A DNA stretch of 64,000 bases from Zerene cesonia (Eukaryota; Arthropoda; Insecta; Lepidoptera; Pieridae), in the NCBI RefSeq assembly GCF_012273895.1, contig NC_052108.1, positions 2,294,001-2,358,000 of the forward strand, written 5' to 3'. Position numbers and translations under genes: made by a program. Positions within the stretch are counted from its first letter, which is position 1; each line of letters opens with the position of its first letter. A model generated the notes under the pieces. The model was not told the origin of the DNA and made no database searches. It saw nothing but the letters and a program-made list of their open reading frames with translations. Positions 36,601 to 48,300 of the stretch are shown here, piece by piece.

Positions 36601-37154
36601 CGCTAATATTGTAAAGAGGATGTATGTGAATTTTTGTTTTTAAGAATAAACGCTAGAAATCTATTTTGAAACCAATATAAATTACCATTAGAAAGCGTCT
36701 TTGAGTAAAATAGACTATTTTTTAAATCAGGTCAACCTATATCATCAGGGTTAGTTGGTAATTACAAAATGTTTTATCTAGGTTTGAGTAAAACATGCAT
36801 GGCATAATTTTTATTTGAAAGCACATCTAACCAGGTATTGTTTGTTTATAGGTCGCCAAAATATTCATTCCCTACGCGATGCGAGCCAAGAAGGTCGACA
36901 TGAAACAACTTAAACACTGCACTTGGAAAATGTTAACGGAAAAAACTCCAGAGGGCGACAAAGAAGATGTATCCGAAACAACATTCTTTTCCATATATTC
37001 TCGGTTGCCGAATAAATTATCGACCAACATGCGCGAGTCGCTCAGTGTGCCTTTAGCTTTATTATCTGTGCTCCATTTAGCGAATGAAAAAGGTCTTATC
37101 CTAGAAAAGAGTGAAGATCTCCAGGACTTTAACATTTTGGGACTTATTAAGTGA
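30645..37154 (+). CDS. barr: Condensin complex subunit 2, barren / CAP-H (one exon missing in gap)
   Basis: Kleisin subunit that bridges the SMC2-SMC4 heads of condensin I in mitotic chromosome condensation. Exons read: 30645-30767, 30855-31016, 31165-31365, 31736-31895, 32189-32297, 32398-32571, 32884-33008, 33252-33461, 33940-34177, then 36419-36532 and 36852-37154. Landmarks are the N-terminal helix region (HFQGCLKLYAENKINKDNAW and DASARIYSFRVDAVH), a Lys-rich segment, DPFFERLAATAGD, and a C-terminal winged-helix region containing DMKQLKHCTWKML and PLALLSVLHLANEKGL. The exon ending at 34177 stops with two bases of a codon, whereas the exon at 36419 starts in phase 0. Related proteins also have about 20 residues more here. 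At least one exon of length 3n+1 is therefore absent, probably inside the N gap. About 640 residues are visible. Confidence 0.9.
33514..33592 (+). pseudogene. Decayed tandem duplicate of the start of barren exon 8
   Basis: About 50 bp after exon 8, GGACGAGCC and then ATCGAGAGCGAGG, GTGATGGCGTGCG and neighbouring bases repeat the first third of exon 8 (33252-33320) in the same order and orientation. An insertion of about ten bases and several substitutions are present. The frame is closed by TAA and TAG codons. A preceding CACTACAG resembles an acceptor. It looks like a local duplication of exonic sequence, not a used exon. Confidence 0.7.
34440..35063 (+). mobile_element. Non-LTR retrotransposon, 5' region with ORF1 (truncated by gap)
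   Basis: From ATG 34519 an ORF runs about 180 codons into the gap. It opens with a PHD-type zinc finger (CGKCGKF, CTKCKELYHKTC, WLCKVC) and continues with a long heptad-like coiled coil (about residues 75-145). The start of an RNA-binding-like domain follows (LINDVEITGLPESN). This architecture is that of ORF1 nucleic-acid-binding proteins of CR1/Jockey-type LINEs in insects. It lies in the barren intron in the same orientation as the gene. The reverse transcriptase would be inside the gap. The 5' boundary is estimated. Confidence 0.8.
35064..36063. other. Assembly gap of exactly 1000 N in a barren intron
   Basis: Round-number gap of unknown real length, entered from a LINE ORF1 on the left and left through a TA microsatellite and repeat on the right. 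It probably hides a full retrotransposon and one barren exon. Confidence 0.98.
36064..36264 (+). mobile_element. 3' part of an interspersed element after the gap
   Basis: TA microsatellite, then hairpin-rich sequence (CACACGCGCAGCGTGTG, ACACGCTGAGCGTGT). Its last 76 bp match 10801-10876 with two differences. It may be the 3' UTR of the LINE at 34440 or a separate nested element. Confidence 0.7.
36265..36410 (+). repeat. Second repeat fragment before barren exon 36419
   Basis: GAACTGTTCAGTAGTTTCAG followed by ACAAACAAACAAACTAACAT and TTTGTAATATTAGT is typical of the terminal part of lepidopteran dispersed repeats. No barren coding sequence is visible here. Confidence 0.5.
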
Positions 37155-39300
37155 ATGTAGGTACGTTATTTTATTGAAATATTTATTTTCACTGTTTTCT
37201 TCTTAATCCAGAATAATATTCAAAACAGAAGAGTTTTTATTCTTATTACTAATAGTGTAATTTAGAAATTACAATTTGTATGTTTTAATACATAAGCTAA
37301 AATTGTATGTAAAATTTGCATCTAACTGTTTTGCTGAAACTTTAACTCACCTTATACCTACGTGTCGAAATTGCAAGTTTGTACGGTAGCCATAGTTTTT
37401 GCACCGTGTAAATCAGTATACAAAATGCAATGTAATATTGCGGTTGTCACAATTCATTAATAGTCGAATATGGGAATGATTAAAGCGCCATTAAAACGCG
37501 TGCGGCAACCCCTAAAAGTGTCCCGAGCTGCTAACAACATGGCGTATGTAGCTCGGGTTCGTTCTTTCTGCATCGCCCCTTGCCCGCCGCACAATTGACC
37601 TGTCTGAACGTCTTCGTTAAACGATTGTATAGATTGTAGGATTGGGTTTTTAGCAATCTGTTATTATTTAATTTAGATGCATATCATTTATGTCGCATTC
37701 TTCTAATTATCTTTATATTGAATAGCCGTACGATATTAAGCGCCGGTTTCACAGCTTCATGATATATCTGTTTAGCTTATCTGTTAGTTTTAAAATGACA
37801 AATATGGTATTAACATATTCGAGATAATATCGTATCAGCGACTTTATCTGCAAGCGGTGAACCCGGCCCTTAAATAGTAATAATTTTTATAACTTTTGGC
37901 ATTAACTAATTCTAAGATATTTTTCGTTCCAAATGGAGCAATTCTGTATATATATACGTGTCTGTCCTTATTGTAAAAGTTAATGCATTCATGTGTACAG
38001 GTATTATAATATTTTAATTTTAAGTGTATTTCACAATATCAAATAAAATAGTGACTTGTAATTTTGTTTTATTTACGCTTCTTTTATAATTTTATATCAT
38101 CAAACAATATTTTCATGTCATCGTCAGCAATGGAGCTTTTTTTTTTTTTTTTTTTTTTTATGTCACAGTCGACAATGGAGCTTGTGGGACGCCTGATGGT
38201 AAGCGCTACCACCGCCCATGAACATTTGTAGAGACGTAAAGTCGATTACACACCTTACGCCTCTACAAATGGATTGCCGACTTTAAATTGGGAAGGGATT
38301 AAGAAAGGATTTGCGAGAGGAATAAAGGAAAGGACTGGGAAGGGGAAGGAAAAGGATATGGGCCTCCGACTCCCCCAGTCACCGAACGGAACACAGGTGG
38401 TACTACCACGGTGTGAATTACTCTTACCCAAATACAACATACATTTTAATACTTCTCTTGACCACCTTCGCAGTACAATAATAAAACATGAATCTAATAA
38501 TTATGGGTTATAAGATTGATTTCTACCAAAAGCTTTTTAAGAAAAAAAGTGAAATAATTTTGTTCCCACCAACAATTTGTTAGCTTCTTATATTAATAGT
38601 TAGGGTCATAAAAACAACGAGTAGTCAAAAAATCTTTATTAAAAAAAAACAAAACGTAAGTTACACAACTTTTTTTATTATATTTCGAGTCCAACGTAAG
38701 TATATATATTCGAAGATAGGTCAATAAGCATGACAATATACACAATTGTTTTTTATTTTTAAGTGACAACAGGGAATGTACAATTATGCAATAAATAATG
38801 CTAATTATGCATAATGTAACAAAATAAAAATATTAAATGTTAAACAAACTATTATAACTTTAGGAGACCAAAACAGGAATAAAAAATGAGTATTCATAAT
38901 ACTATTAAACAATAATATATCGAGACTTACAATACTATCTTACATGAAACAACGAAAGTTCAACCCTATATAAACATTTTAAATAAAAGAAATCGTAGTA
39001 CTTATATAACGCATCGAGGAATAGCATGAATGAAAGTGATAATATTTCTCATAACACTCATAACATAAATTACTTTCTCTCACTGCAGTACTGGTTAACA
39101 AAAATGTATAACAACACAACGCGCAATACCATACATATGATAAAAGTCTCATTCATCCATATCACAATTACGTAAAGATAAAGTATGTCAGTCATGTTCA
39201 TTAGGCAAACAATGCTAAAGCTATCATTATAAGTACCTTTAAACAATTAGCAGACAGAATATAAAATGCTTTGCATTTTACTCTACGTAATTTTAGTTAT
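37155..39300. other. Convergent 3' flanks of barren and the Tudor gene
   Basis: AATAAA at 38042-38047 is a likely barren poly(A) signal, giving a 3' UTR of about 0.9 kb. On the other strand the reverse AATAAA at 38635-38640 would end the Tudor 3' UTR. A retrotransposon tail lies between them. No gene was seen. Confidence 0.55.
38137..38430 (-). mobile_element. Non-LTR retrotransposon or SINE copy with poly(A) tail
   Basis: A run of 23 T (38137-38159), then GGACGCCTGATGGTAAGCGC and TACCACCGCCCATGAACAT. On the minus strand this is an element ending in poly(A). It is related to 7553-7740. The long intact tail suggests a fairly recent insertion. Confidence 0.65.
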
Positions 39301-42300
39301 TTAAATATTTTCTTGCGATTTGTCTTCACTTTTTATAGCATCTACAATTTGTGTCTGTTTTACAGGAGATTCTTTAGGCTTTTGTTCACCATCACTTATA
39401 TATCCAGTATCAGTGTTCAGAGACTCCTTGGATTCATCTCTTTCTGGAGTTTTTATAGATTTTTCCTGCTCCAACGTATTATTAGACGAATCTTTTTCAA
39501 CTGTGTCATTAGATGCGTCTCTTTCAAGAGTATCATTGGATGAATCTTTATTTGGTGTATTGGATTGATCTCTCTCTGGTGTTGAGGTATTTTCTGCTAT
39601 ATCGCTCTTTTCCATGAATGATGTGTTTTCAACAACTGTTTTCGCGCTTCCCATGCTTTCATTCAAATCTACTTGAGAAGAGTCTATGTCATTGACGATA
39701 TCAAGTGCATCATTGATAGTTGTCATTTCTTCTTCATTGTTATCTGCAGGTATTTGTGCGTTGGACGCCAGTTCGCTTTTAGCTGCAGGAGTTTCCTCAG
39801 ATAATATTGAAATTAAATCTTTATCGTTTAAAATTAACTTCACTAGAGCAGGTTCAGCTGCGCTGTCTAAAAATTCTATTTGGAATGTTGTAACTTCAGC
39901 AACTAAATCTTCTAATTTTAACTTGGCAGCTTCATTTGTGGCAAAGTCTTCAGTTATGCCAGCTAAGCGGCAACATTTAGCCAGCGGCTCGATAACCGAT
40001 AATTCTTCCGGCAGTTGTCTAAAGTCTTCACATTTAGCTTTATTACCATAGTCAATAAATTGTACATGGTTGCCAATATCACAAAATTCTAAGATTTTCG
40101 CTCTATACCATTGCTCGTCTTCTGCCCAGAAAGCTGCACAAAGGGATCCAACTTTTAGCTTCGCAATAGGTTCGAAGTCTGCACTATTGCTAAGATTCTC
40201 AATAACTTTGTCCAGATTAGCTTCAGAATCATCTAGTTGCACATAGAACTCGTTTAATGAATCTACGTAACAAATTTTACCACTCGTGTGTAAATCTTGA
40301 CCAACTGGTGTGGGCCTCTCCGAAGCAGGTTGTTCTTCACAGAGTCCAACCAGTTCCTCGGTAACCGATTTGCCTTCAAGATACAATTCTACTATGGATA
40401 TATCACCAGAAGCAATAAACTGGACGTTGAATATAGTTGCGCCTTCTGCTGCTAATTCGTTGAATTTGATTTCTGACCGACGTGACCATGATTTTATGTC
40501 TCTCGGTTTTTGTAAGGCACATTTTCTTGACAACGCTGGTTTAGTTTTGAGGTCGTCTGGAAGGCTTCGTAGTTCATTTGCGATAGATGCGTTACCGTAA
40601 TCCATGAACAAAACTTCTGTGCCTTCCGATCCGTCGACAATCACTTGTGCCCTGTACCAAGCACCATCTTCCGGATATTTCGCTGCGCATAAAACCCCTT
40701 CTTCCTTATCAACAAGTGGAGGGAAATTTTCCGCATCAACCATAGCGGCTTCCATTGCTTGAAGCTCAGGAGCTACACTCTCTAACTGTATCCAAAATTC
40801 GGACGGAGAATTTACATGACTAGCGAAACATGAGGGTAAGTCACCACATTCAGTTTCTTCCGATTTCGTCGCGTGTCCCTCAGACACTAGTTTGTCTGTT
40901 ATATTTAGTCCATTCACATAAATATCCACATATGTAGTAACATCTTTTAGTACTATTAAAGCATCAACTGGTGCAGAAATATCACCTACTAGTTGAGTGA
41001 AGTAATCAGAAGCTGGTTCTGACCATTGACCTGTTCCCGTTGGAACAGCATTTACACTAGACTTAATAGCGTATTTCTCGACGATTTTCAAGTGATCCGG
41101 TATAACCTTTATTAACCCTGGCTCATTGTCCAATACATCTGTGTTTCCGTAATCAATGAACCGAACAGTTGTTATATCGGAATCAGAGTCTAGTATCTCT
41201 GCGCGGTACCAAAGGTCGTCCGCAGTATATTTTGCGACACACAGAGTACCCATTTCTCTGTTCTCAATATTTGGATAGGATTCAACATTTGCTTGGAGCT
41301 CAGCTTGTATTTCTTCGATTTTATCAACTTTATCCGCCGTTTGCAGCCAGAAATGTCCAGGTGAGTCAATGTGACTTATGTACACTTGGGTGCATCCTGC
41401 AGGTAGGGAAATTGGTTCTACTGGGATCTCTTCTTTGACCTCTTCAACTGGTTCTTCATTAGCCACTTGTGGGGTAGCTAATTTTTCATTAACAAGTTTG
41501 ATGGATAGATCTACACCATCTAGCTGAAGATTAGCGAGCCAGCCATCAGTACCAAAGGCTAAGGTGACTTGAACTTCTTTATCACTTGTCCATTCTTTGA
41601 GTTTCGGTAAAGACTCATTATTTAAAGCAACCAGACCCAAGCTAGCAACAAGAGCTAAACTACAGGGCTCATAGAACTTGGGATCCATTTTCTTAATTGA
41701 TTCCTTTGCAATAATTTCTGTGTTTCCATAATCAGTGAATTGCACTTTTGCATCTGTTTCTGTAGTACTGATTATTGTAGCGCGATACCAATTGCCATCA
41801 GAAGACTTGGCGATGCACAACGCATCCGTATCAAAATTTTCGAGAGCATCTGGCTGACCTAAAATAAAGCAATAAATTTATTCAACGACATTGCAATTAA
41901 TTAGTAAACTGAGAATAAGTATTTTCATGATATAAAATATTTAAAACTTACCCTCTTCATAGAATTTATAGAGCTCGTCCAATAAAAGCGCAATCTTGTC
42001 GATGTCGGTGGATTTTTGCAAGTATAACTCGTTGAGATTTTCCAAGTGACTTATGTAAGCCATACCAAAGTTATAGTTAAACACTGCACGAGTACACAAT
42101 GGGATAACTTCATCGTAAGCACCTTCATCTGGTTCGAAAATTGCTATCTTCCTTCCTGATGCTGCATTATATAACGTTGAAATTAATCTGCAAGTTAAAA
42201 CAAAGAAATATTCAAAATTCAAAAGTTTCTCACAATATTTTATTGCTGACTTAAAAGTAAAGCCTACTTAGACTATGATCTTCGAAAGGTCTGAATTTTG

Positions 42301-45300
42301 AATATGATATCTACAAAATGTGTTTTTCCTCGACATTTATGGTAAAAGTGTAATAGAAATTAAATAGGTGGATGTTAATATTAACATCCAATTTTTTATT
42401 TATTTTATTCCATTGAAAATGTGATTTATTGAACTATTATATAATAGTTCAATAAATCACATTTTCTTTTGAGGCATTCAACTAGGAAAAAAAGTCTTAA
42501 TACCCTTAAAAGTAATGTTGTTTTAGATACCTACATAATGTAAGAAGTATTCAATAATACAAGTATGGTTAAACATTGATTTGTATATTTGATACCTACA
42601 TCACCTATCCCCCTTATACTAACCCCTTTTAAACTATTTCTATGAGACAATCAAAAAAGAAAATTTGAAAAAACAATGTGAAAAAATAATAAGTGACTTC
42701 ATACATTACTATCTTAGATTAACTTTTCTTTACATACCTGATCTCTTCAACGTCATTAATATAAATGATGCATTTATTTCCCAAAAGTTGCTTTTGCAAT
42801 TCCTCCATAGAAATAAGAGTTTTTGAGTCGGCTGTAAAGTTATTGAGTGCGCATTCCAAAGACTGGTAGTAATATACACTCAGCTCTGTTGGCAGGATCA
42901 TTAGCTGTAAGAATAAAAATTAATTAATATGTAGCGTAGGCGATCCGCTACATCTCTCTATGTTTTTAAAAAATAGAAGAAAAAAATTCCCGCATCATGA
43001 TAACATTTTTTTTTTTTAATTTTTCAATATGTCCTCACTGTCGAGGAGCAAAAGTAAAAGTCTGTCAATAATCTCATTTAAGTACAAAAAAATTATAAAA
43101 ATTGTAAGAAAAATTGAGCATCAGAGTGCAAAAAAAATTGTTCCATTAACCCCAAAACATTGTATTTTAAAAATGTGAACATCTAATTTCTTTTTACAAG
43201 GTAAACATCCAATTATCGTGTAACTCACCTTATCCAACGATGTGCGTATAGTGTTACCATAGTCTGGCAACACAGCCTCAATGTTGGCCGTATCGGAAAC
43301 GTCGCCAAGTATGGCCCGATATATCTTGTCGTTGTGTCTCACCGTACAGTGAATGCCTTCAGTGAGACTATCCGCAGCCAATGGCGTGAGCTGAAATGAC
43401 GATAACTGTATTTGAGCCGTTCTTTGTATTTATGTAGCATATATATTTAAGAAATTTATATAAAATTTAAGACTTCAAAACACTATTAATTCGTTTTATC
43501 AATGCAAATCATGATATTTAATAATATAGATAATTTCTGTGTGTTGTAAAACTCGCGCAAAATGAAACACACGAGAGTAGCACACAGTTTTTTTTATTCT
43601 TATACAGTATGTTTACCTTGCTAGCGTCGAAGGAGGTGATGGCCTTTTCAACTAAATCCGCCTTATCCAAGTCCAGCTGAACGTGGAACTTTTCGTACGA
43701 ATTAATATGCGTAACACGACACAATATCTGTTGGCCCACTATTATAGTCAGGTCGATAGCTTCGTCTGAAAGTACAATTTTGTCTTAACTACAATTCTTT
43801 TGAATTGAATTTTCAAATGGAAATACCATCTAAATAAATTATGCTCAATGTACTTATACTCTAAATGCAAAAATTCTTATTAATGTAGTATAGGTGTATG
43901 TTACTAATTTCAACTTGACAATCTTAACAAAACAAAGTGACTAAAATACAAAACAAATCACCTTTCAAGGTAACAGACTGATGTTCCGCTGGCAAGGCCA
44001 ACTGTTTCTCGACCAGGAGGTCGGCAACACTCACTCCGTTATTCCACAGCGACACCTTGTACTGCTCCTCCACAACTTCTTGGAATATGCACTGGTACCG
44101 CGGCGCATTGAAACACAAATCTATGTCTGCGTTGGCTTTCCATTCGCCATCTTTCGGCAGTACTCCCACTAGCGAACAATGTACAGCCATTATGGGTAAA
44201 TCCATTAACTGTTTATCCAATTGCCATATATCTTTTGCGTCAACTAGCTGCTTATTCCCAAAGTCGACGTAGCGAACGATGTATTTCGAGAAAGGTTGTA
44301 GGGCAATAACAGTAGCTCGATATAGGACACTGTCCGCCGGGTATCGCGCCAAAACTGAAGCGCCCACGCTAATTTCTCCTGAATAGCATTTAACACCCTT
44401 ATAGAGTTCTGGAATTTGGTGCATCATTTCTAAGAACTTGGGTTGGAGCGAAACGATTTGCGTATAGAAGTTTTCCGGTGAAATGATCCAAGTTACGGAG
44501 ACTTCTTGTTGCGAGCCAAGTTCCACTGTTGGTTCCACGAATGGAGTGTCCAAGGGCACTGGATTATTCAATTCCTTGCTCGGCACAGGGGTGAACTGGT
44601 TGCGATTTTTGTAAGGGGCGCGACCAGCTCTGTCGTTTCCGCTATCGTGGGACCGGAAGCTTTTCTCCGATCGTTTATCATTATCGGAATAGTAAGAGCG
44701 GTTCGATCTCTCTGCTCTGTCCCGGGGAGTGAAATTGCTTCTTCCCCCACGCTCACTTCTTTCGAATCGTTCACTTCTTTCAAAACGCTCACCCCTTTCT
44801 CCTCTGTTATCGCGATATTCCCGCTTCTGATTCCAATTTTCTTTCTTATCCCCCCAATTGTCTCGCCTCTCACCGCGGTTGTCCCGTCTGTCTGGTCTTT
44901 GGAACCTGTTGTTTCTTTCTTCCATTTTGTTCTCATCATCCTGATTGTTGAATCGGTCACTGAAAAGAAATGCTCATTAGGTGACCACTTCGGAATATTA
45001 GTGAAAGTTAGTAATTAGTTGAGTACGTGTATGTGCAATTGTTGTGCAATACATTTAGGCGAAATAAGGAGTTATTACTGATATTGTTATATTATAAAGT
45101 ATTATTATTTATGTTGAAAAGTGAATTTCATTGTAAGAGGCACCATCTTACAGTCTTATAAAATTAGTTTATAGTTCTTAATATAATACACATTACTAGT
45201 TTATTAGTAAAGTTGTCAAATTCTATTCTAATATCAAAATGTTATAGAGGTTTCTAAAATCATATTTTTCGCAAGTTATATAGTGTTAAAATAGCAGCAT

Positions 45301-48300
45301 ACTATGTATATGTATTATCGCATTTACTTTTAAAACTATTAAACATCATTAATAGCAGCGACTTTACAACTATGCATTCTTCAAGTGCAAGCATACATCA
45401 AACATACAAGTGAAAACGAATGTCCGCGAAAAACAACACTGAAAGGATGAAATGAACACGTAGCGCAATTAATTGAATTATACAAAAATGTGTGGAGCTC
45501 GATACGGTAGCGAAGCGTGACGGCAAGTAAACGGGGGCGAGGTAAATCAGCCGAAACAATAACTTTTTACTAGTGCAGTAATATCGTCTATCAAGGGCAG
45601 ATGATCAATTATTGTTGGGCATGAGTATCGAGATATTAATTGGATTTTGCACAATAGGATATTTTTAAGAATCTAATATTGGATATTTTGAAAATTTCTT
45701 TTACTCGTGTTGACTGTGCGAAAGCGAAAACGTTATCTTTATATTCAGCTATGATGGCGATTCTGTTGATTACGTAGTATAGGCGAAATGTTTATATATT
45801 TTAACTATACGCTTAAAAAATTTAATTGATCTATATTCGTTCTTCGATTATACAGTACATTACCATATATGTAAGAATGATATGCAATGAGGCGTAGCAA
45901 CACACATCATTAAACGTTATATGTGCCAATATGCTAGTTTCAATGCACTCAAATGTAGTGAAAACATCTTCAACAATTTTGTTCTCAGCAAAGAAAAGTA
46001 ATTATTTAAAATATTTCCTTTTCTTTTTATGTAATTTTTATTATTCATTAAACTTATACCTACTACTTATGAAGACAAAAAATAAACATTTCGTTCATCG
46101 TCCTTGTAAAAATTGCAACAATTAGGAAACAGAAAATTTAACTGGTCAGGTTGAAGTATGTACAAACTACAAATCTATGCTAATTTATAGCTAGGGCATC
46201 TACAAAACAGGAAACATGAGGCAAAAACCGAGAACAGAACAGAAAATTTCGAATGCAAAGGTTAACATTATCAAAGGCGTTCGAATTAATAAGAAATACA
46301 TTCTATGCTCGAACATAAACTGTTCTTAAAAAAAGCTTTGAAAACCTATTTTACGTAAAATAACAAGTGCAAAGCACGGTGTAGGTACCATCTGAATATG
46401 ATTTATATGCTCGCTAGTATATGGAAGCAAGGAAGGGACAAAATGGACATTTTACTGGATGAAAAACCTAAAGAACTGTACAGAAAAAGATGTGCGAGGC
46501 GCCATTACGTGAACACAGAGCAAAGCTATAAAGACAATTAATGAAAAAGGACAAAATGGGACATTTTACTTGACGAAAAACCTGAAGAACCAACAGACTG
46601 TACAGAATGAGTTATGCGAGGTGTTATAACGTGAACACACCAAAACATGGCTCTGTGGAGGGGTTACAATGTTCAAGCAAACACCGAGTGCAAAGCGAAG
46701 CGTGCACGGTGTACCGTCCGAGTCTACCCTGCACACTTTTGCACTCGTGTTAACGTAATTCCAGTCGCATGAAACGCACAGCTACATAGACATTTACCAA
46801 ATGTGACACAATGGGCTTCATACTCGATGGATGGAAAAGCTGCAAAACCAAGAAACTGTACAGAAGGTGCGGGGTTAGATAGTGCACGCAAACCACCGAG
46901 TGCAAAGCGAAGCGAGCACGGTGTACCGTCTGAGCCGGTCCTGCACGCTGCGGTGCGAGGAGGCGGCCTCGGCGGCCTGCCGCAGGCGCCGCCCCACACT
47001 CGACTCCTTCTTGTCCTTATCCTTTGCTACCTTTTTGTCGTCCGCGCGAGACTTTCGTCTGTCGATGCGGAATGTGATGTACACTTGTTGATATTAAATC
47101 GCATTCAATACTCGAATATACTGAGGATATAATTGCTTTAGTTTTTCATATATAATAGGAAAAGTACATAAATAGAAAACTGGAGAATACTTTATAAATA
47201 TATACCTTTTTAATATAATTTATATAATGCTTGGATTATACTATGAAATTAAATACCCTTCCTACAATAGAATCTTAAATTTACTTCTTCAATATTCGAT
47301 TTTAAAATGTAATTGTGACAAATATCCTCATTATAACTGTGAATGTATCTATAGTAAAATAAACATACTTGTCTCTATGGTTTTCTCTGTTCTGGCGCAA
47401 TGGCGGCGACTGCACGGGTTGCTGCGGCGACTCTTCCCAGGTGTCATCTCCAACGGGTGCCGGTTGTGGGGGAAATTGATTGTCTTTGGGTTTACCGCGC
47501 CTATATAAAAGATAATCTCGATAAAAAAAAATGCAAAAAAAATTTGAACTATGAAAAATCTATGACTGCTGATTGTCTCCCTAAACATCCCAGCACTAGA
47601 TTCAGAAATCACTTCTTACCTAAAACATACAGCAGTTTAATATGCAAAAACACTTTGTACAAAATGTCTTGTAAATCGTGATTGTAATAATAATATAATT
47701 TTACAGAAATGTTTTACACAATAGTCAATATATATAATATCTTATATTTACCTATCACCTCTATCCGGCTTAGCAAACTTGTCGCTGTGCCGGCCTGGGC
47801 CCGACCTCTCGAAGCCATCCTTGTGATCCCTATTAAGAAAAAACAATCCATTTAACCCGGATATTTTAACTCAAAACCAACACATTTATAAAATGTTTTA
47901 CCTATATCGATGCCTGTACATGTTATGGGTATAAAATCGAATTTACAACTGAGCTTTCAGAGAGTTCAAAGACCCCAGAACGCTATTTTGGACATGACTC
48001 AAAGCTATTACTTTTTTGCCGCATCGCGAGAAAAAGTTAAACGGAACACGCGCCATGTTGCTCGTAAAATGTATGCTCTCACTGTTTCCGCTGTTAATTT
48101 GTAACTTTTAATGGTAAATTATTCAATACATTATCACTGCGTGGTATATTTATTTTTTGTCTGCTTCAGATCTGACGTAAATGTAATAAGGCGGAATACT
48201 TAGATAGAAAAGAATAACTAACTGTAACAAGACGTACTCGTAAGAATAATGTTAACCTTAACACCTGAGTAGCTATGTGATTATATTTATGTAATTTAAT

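Noticed and set aside
42738..42904. Similarity of NNFTAD in a Tudor exon to the same string in a translation of the gap-border repeat
   Set aside because: Six residues in different frames. The Tudor exon is supported by splicing phase on both sides, so this is coincidence.
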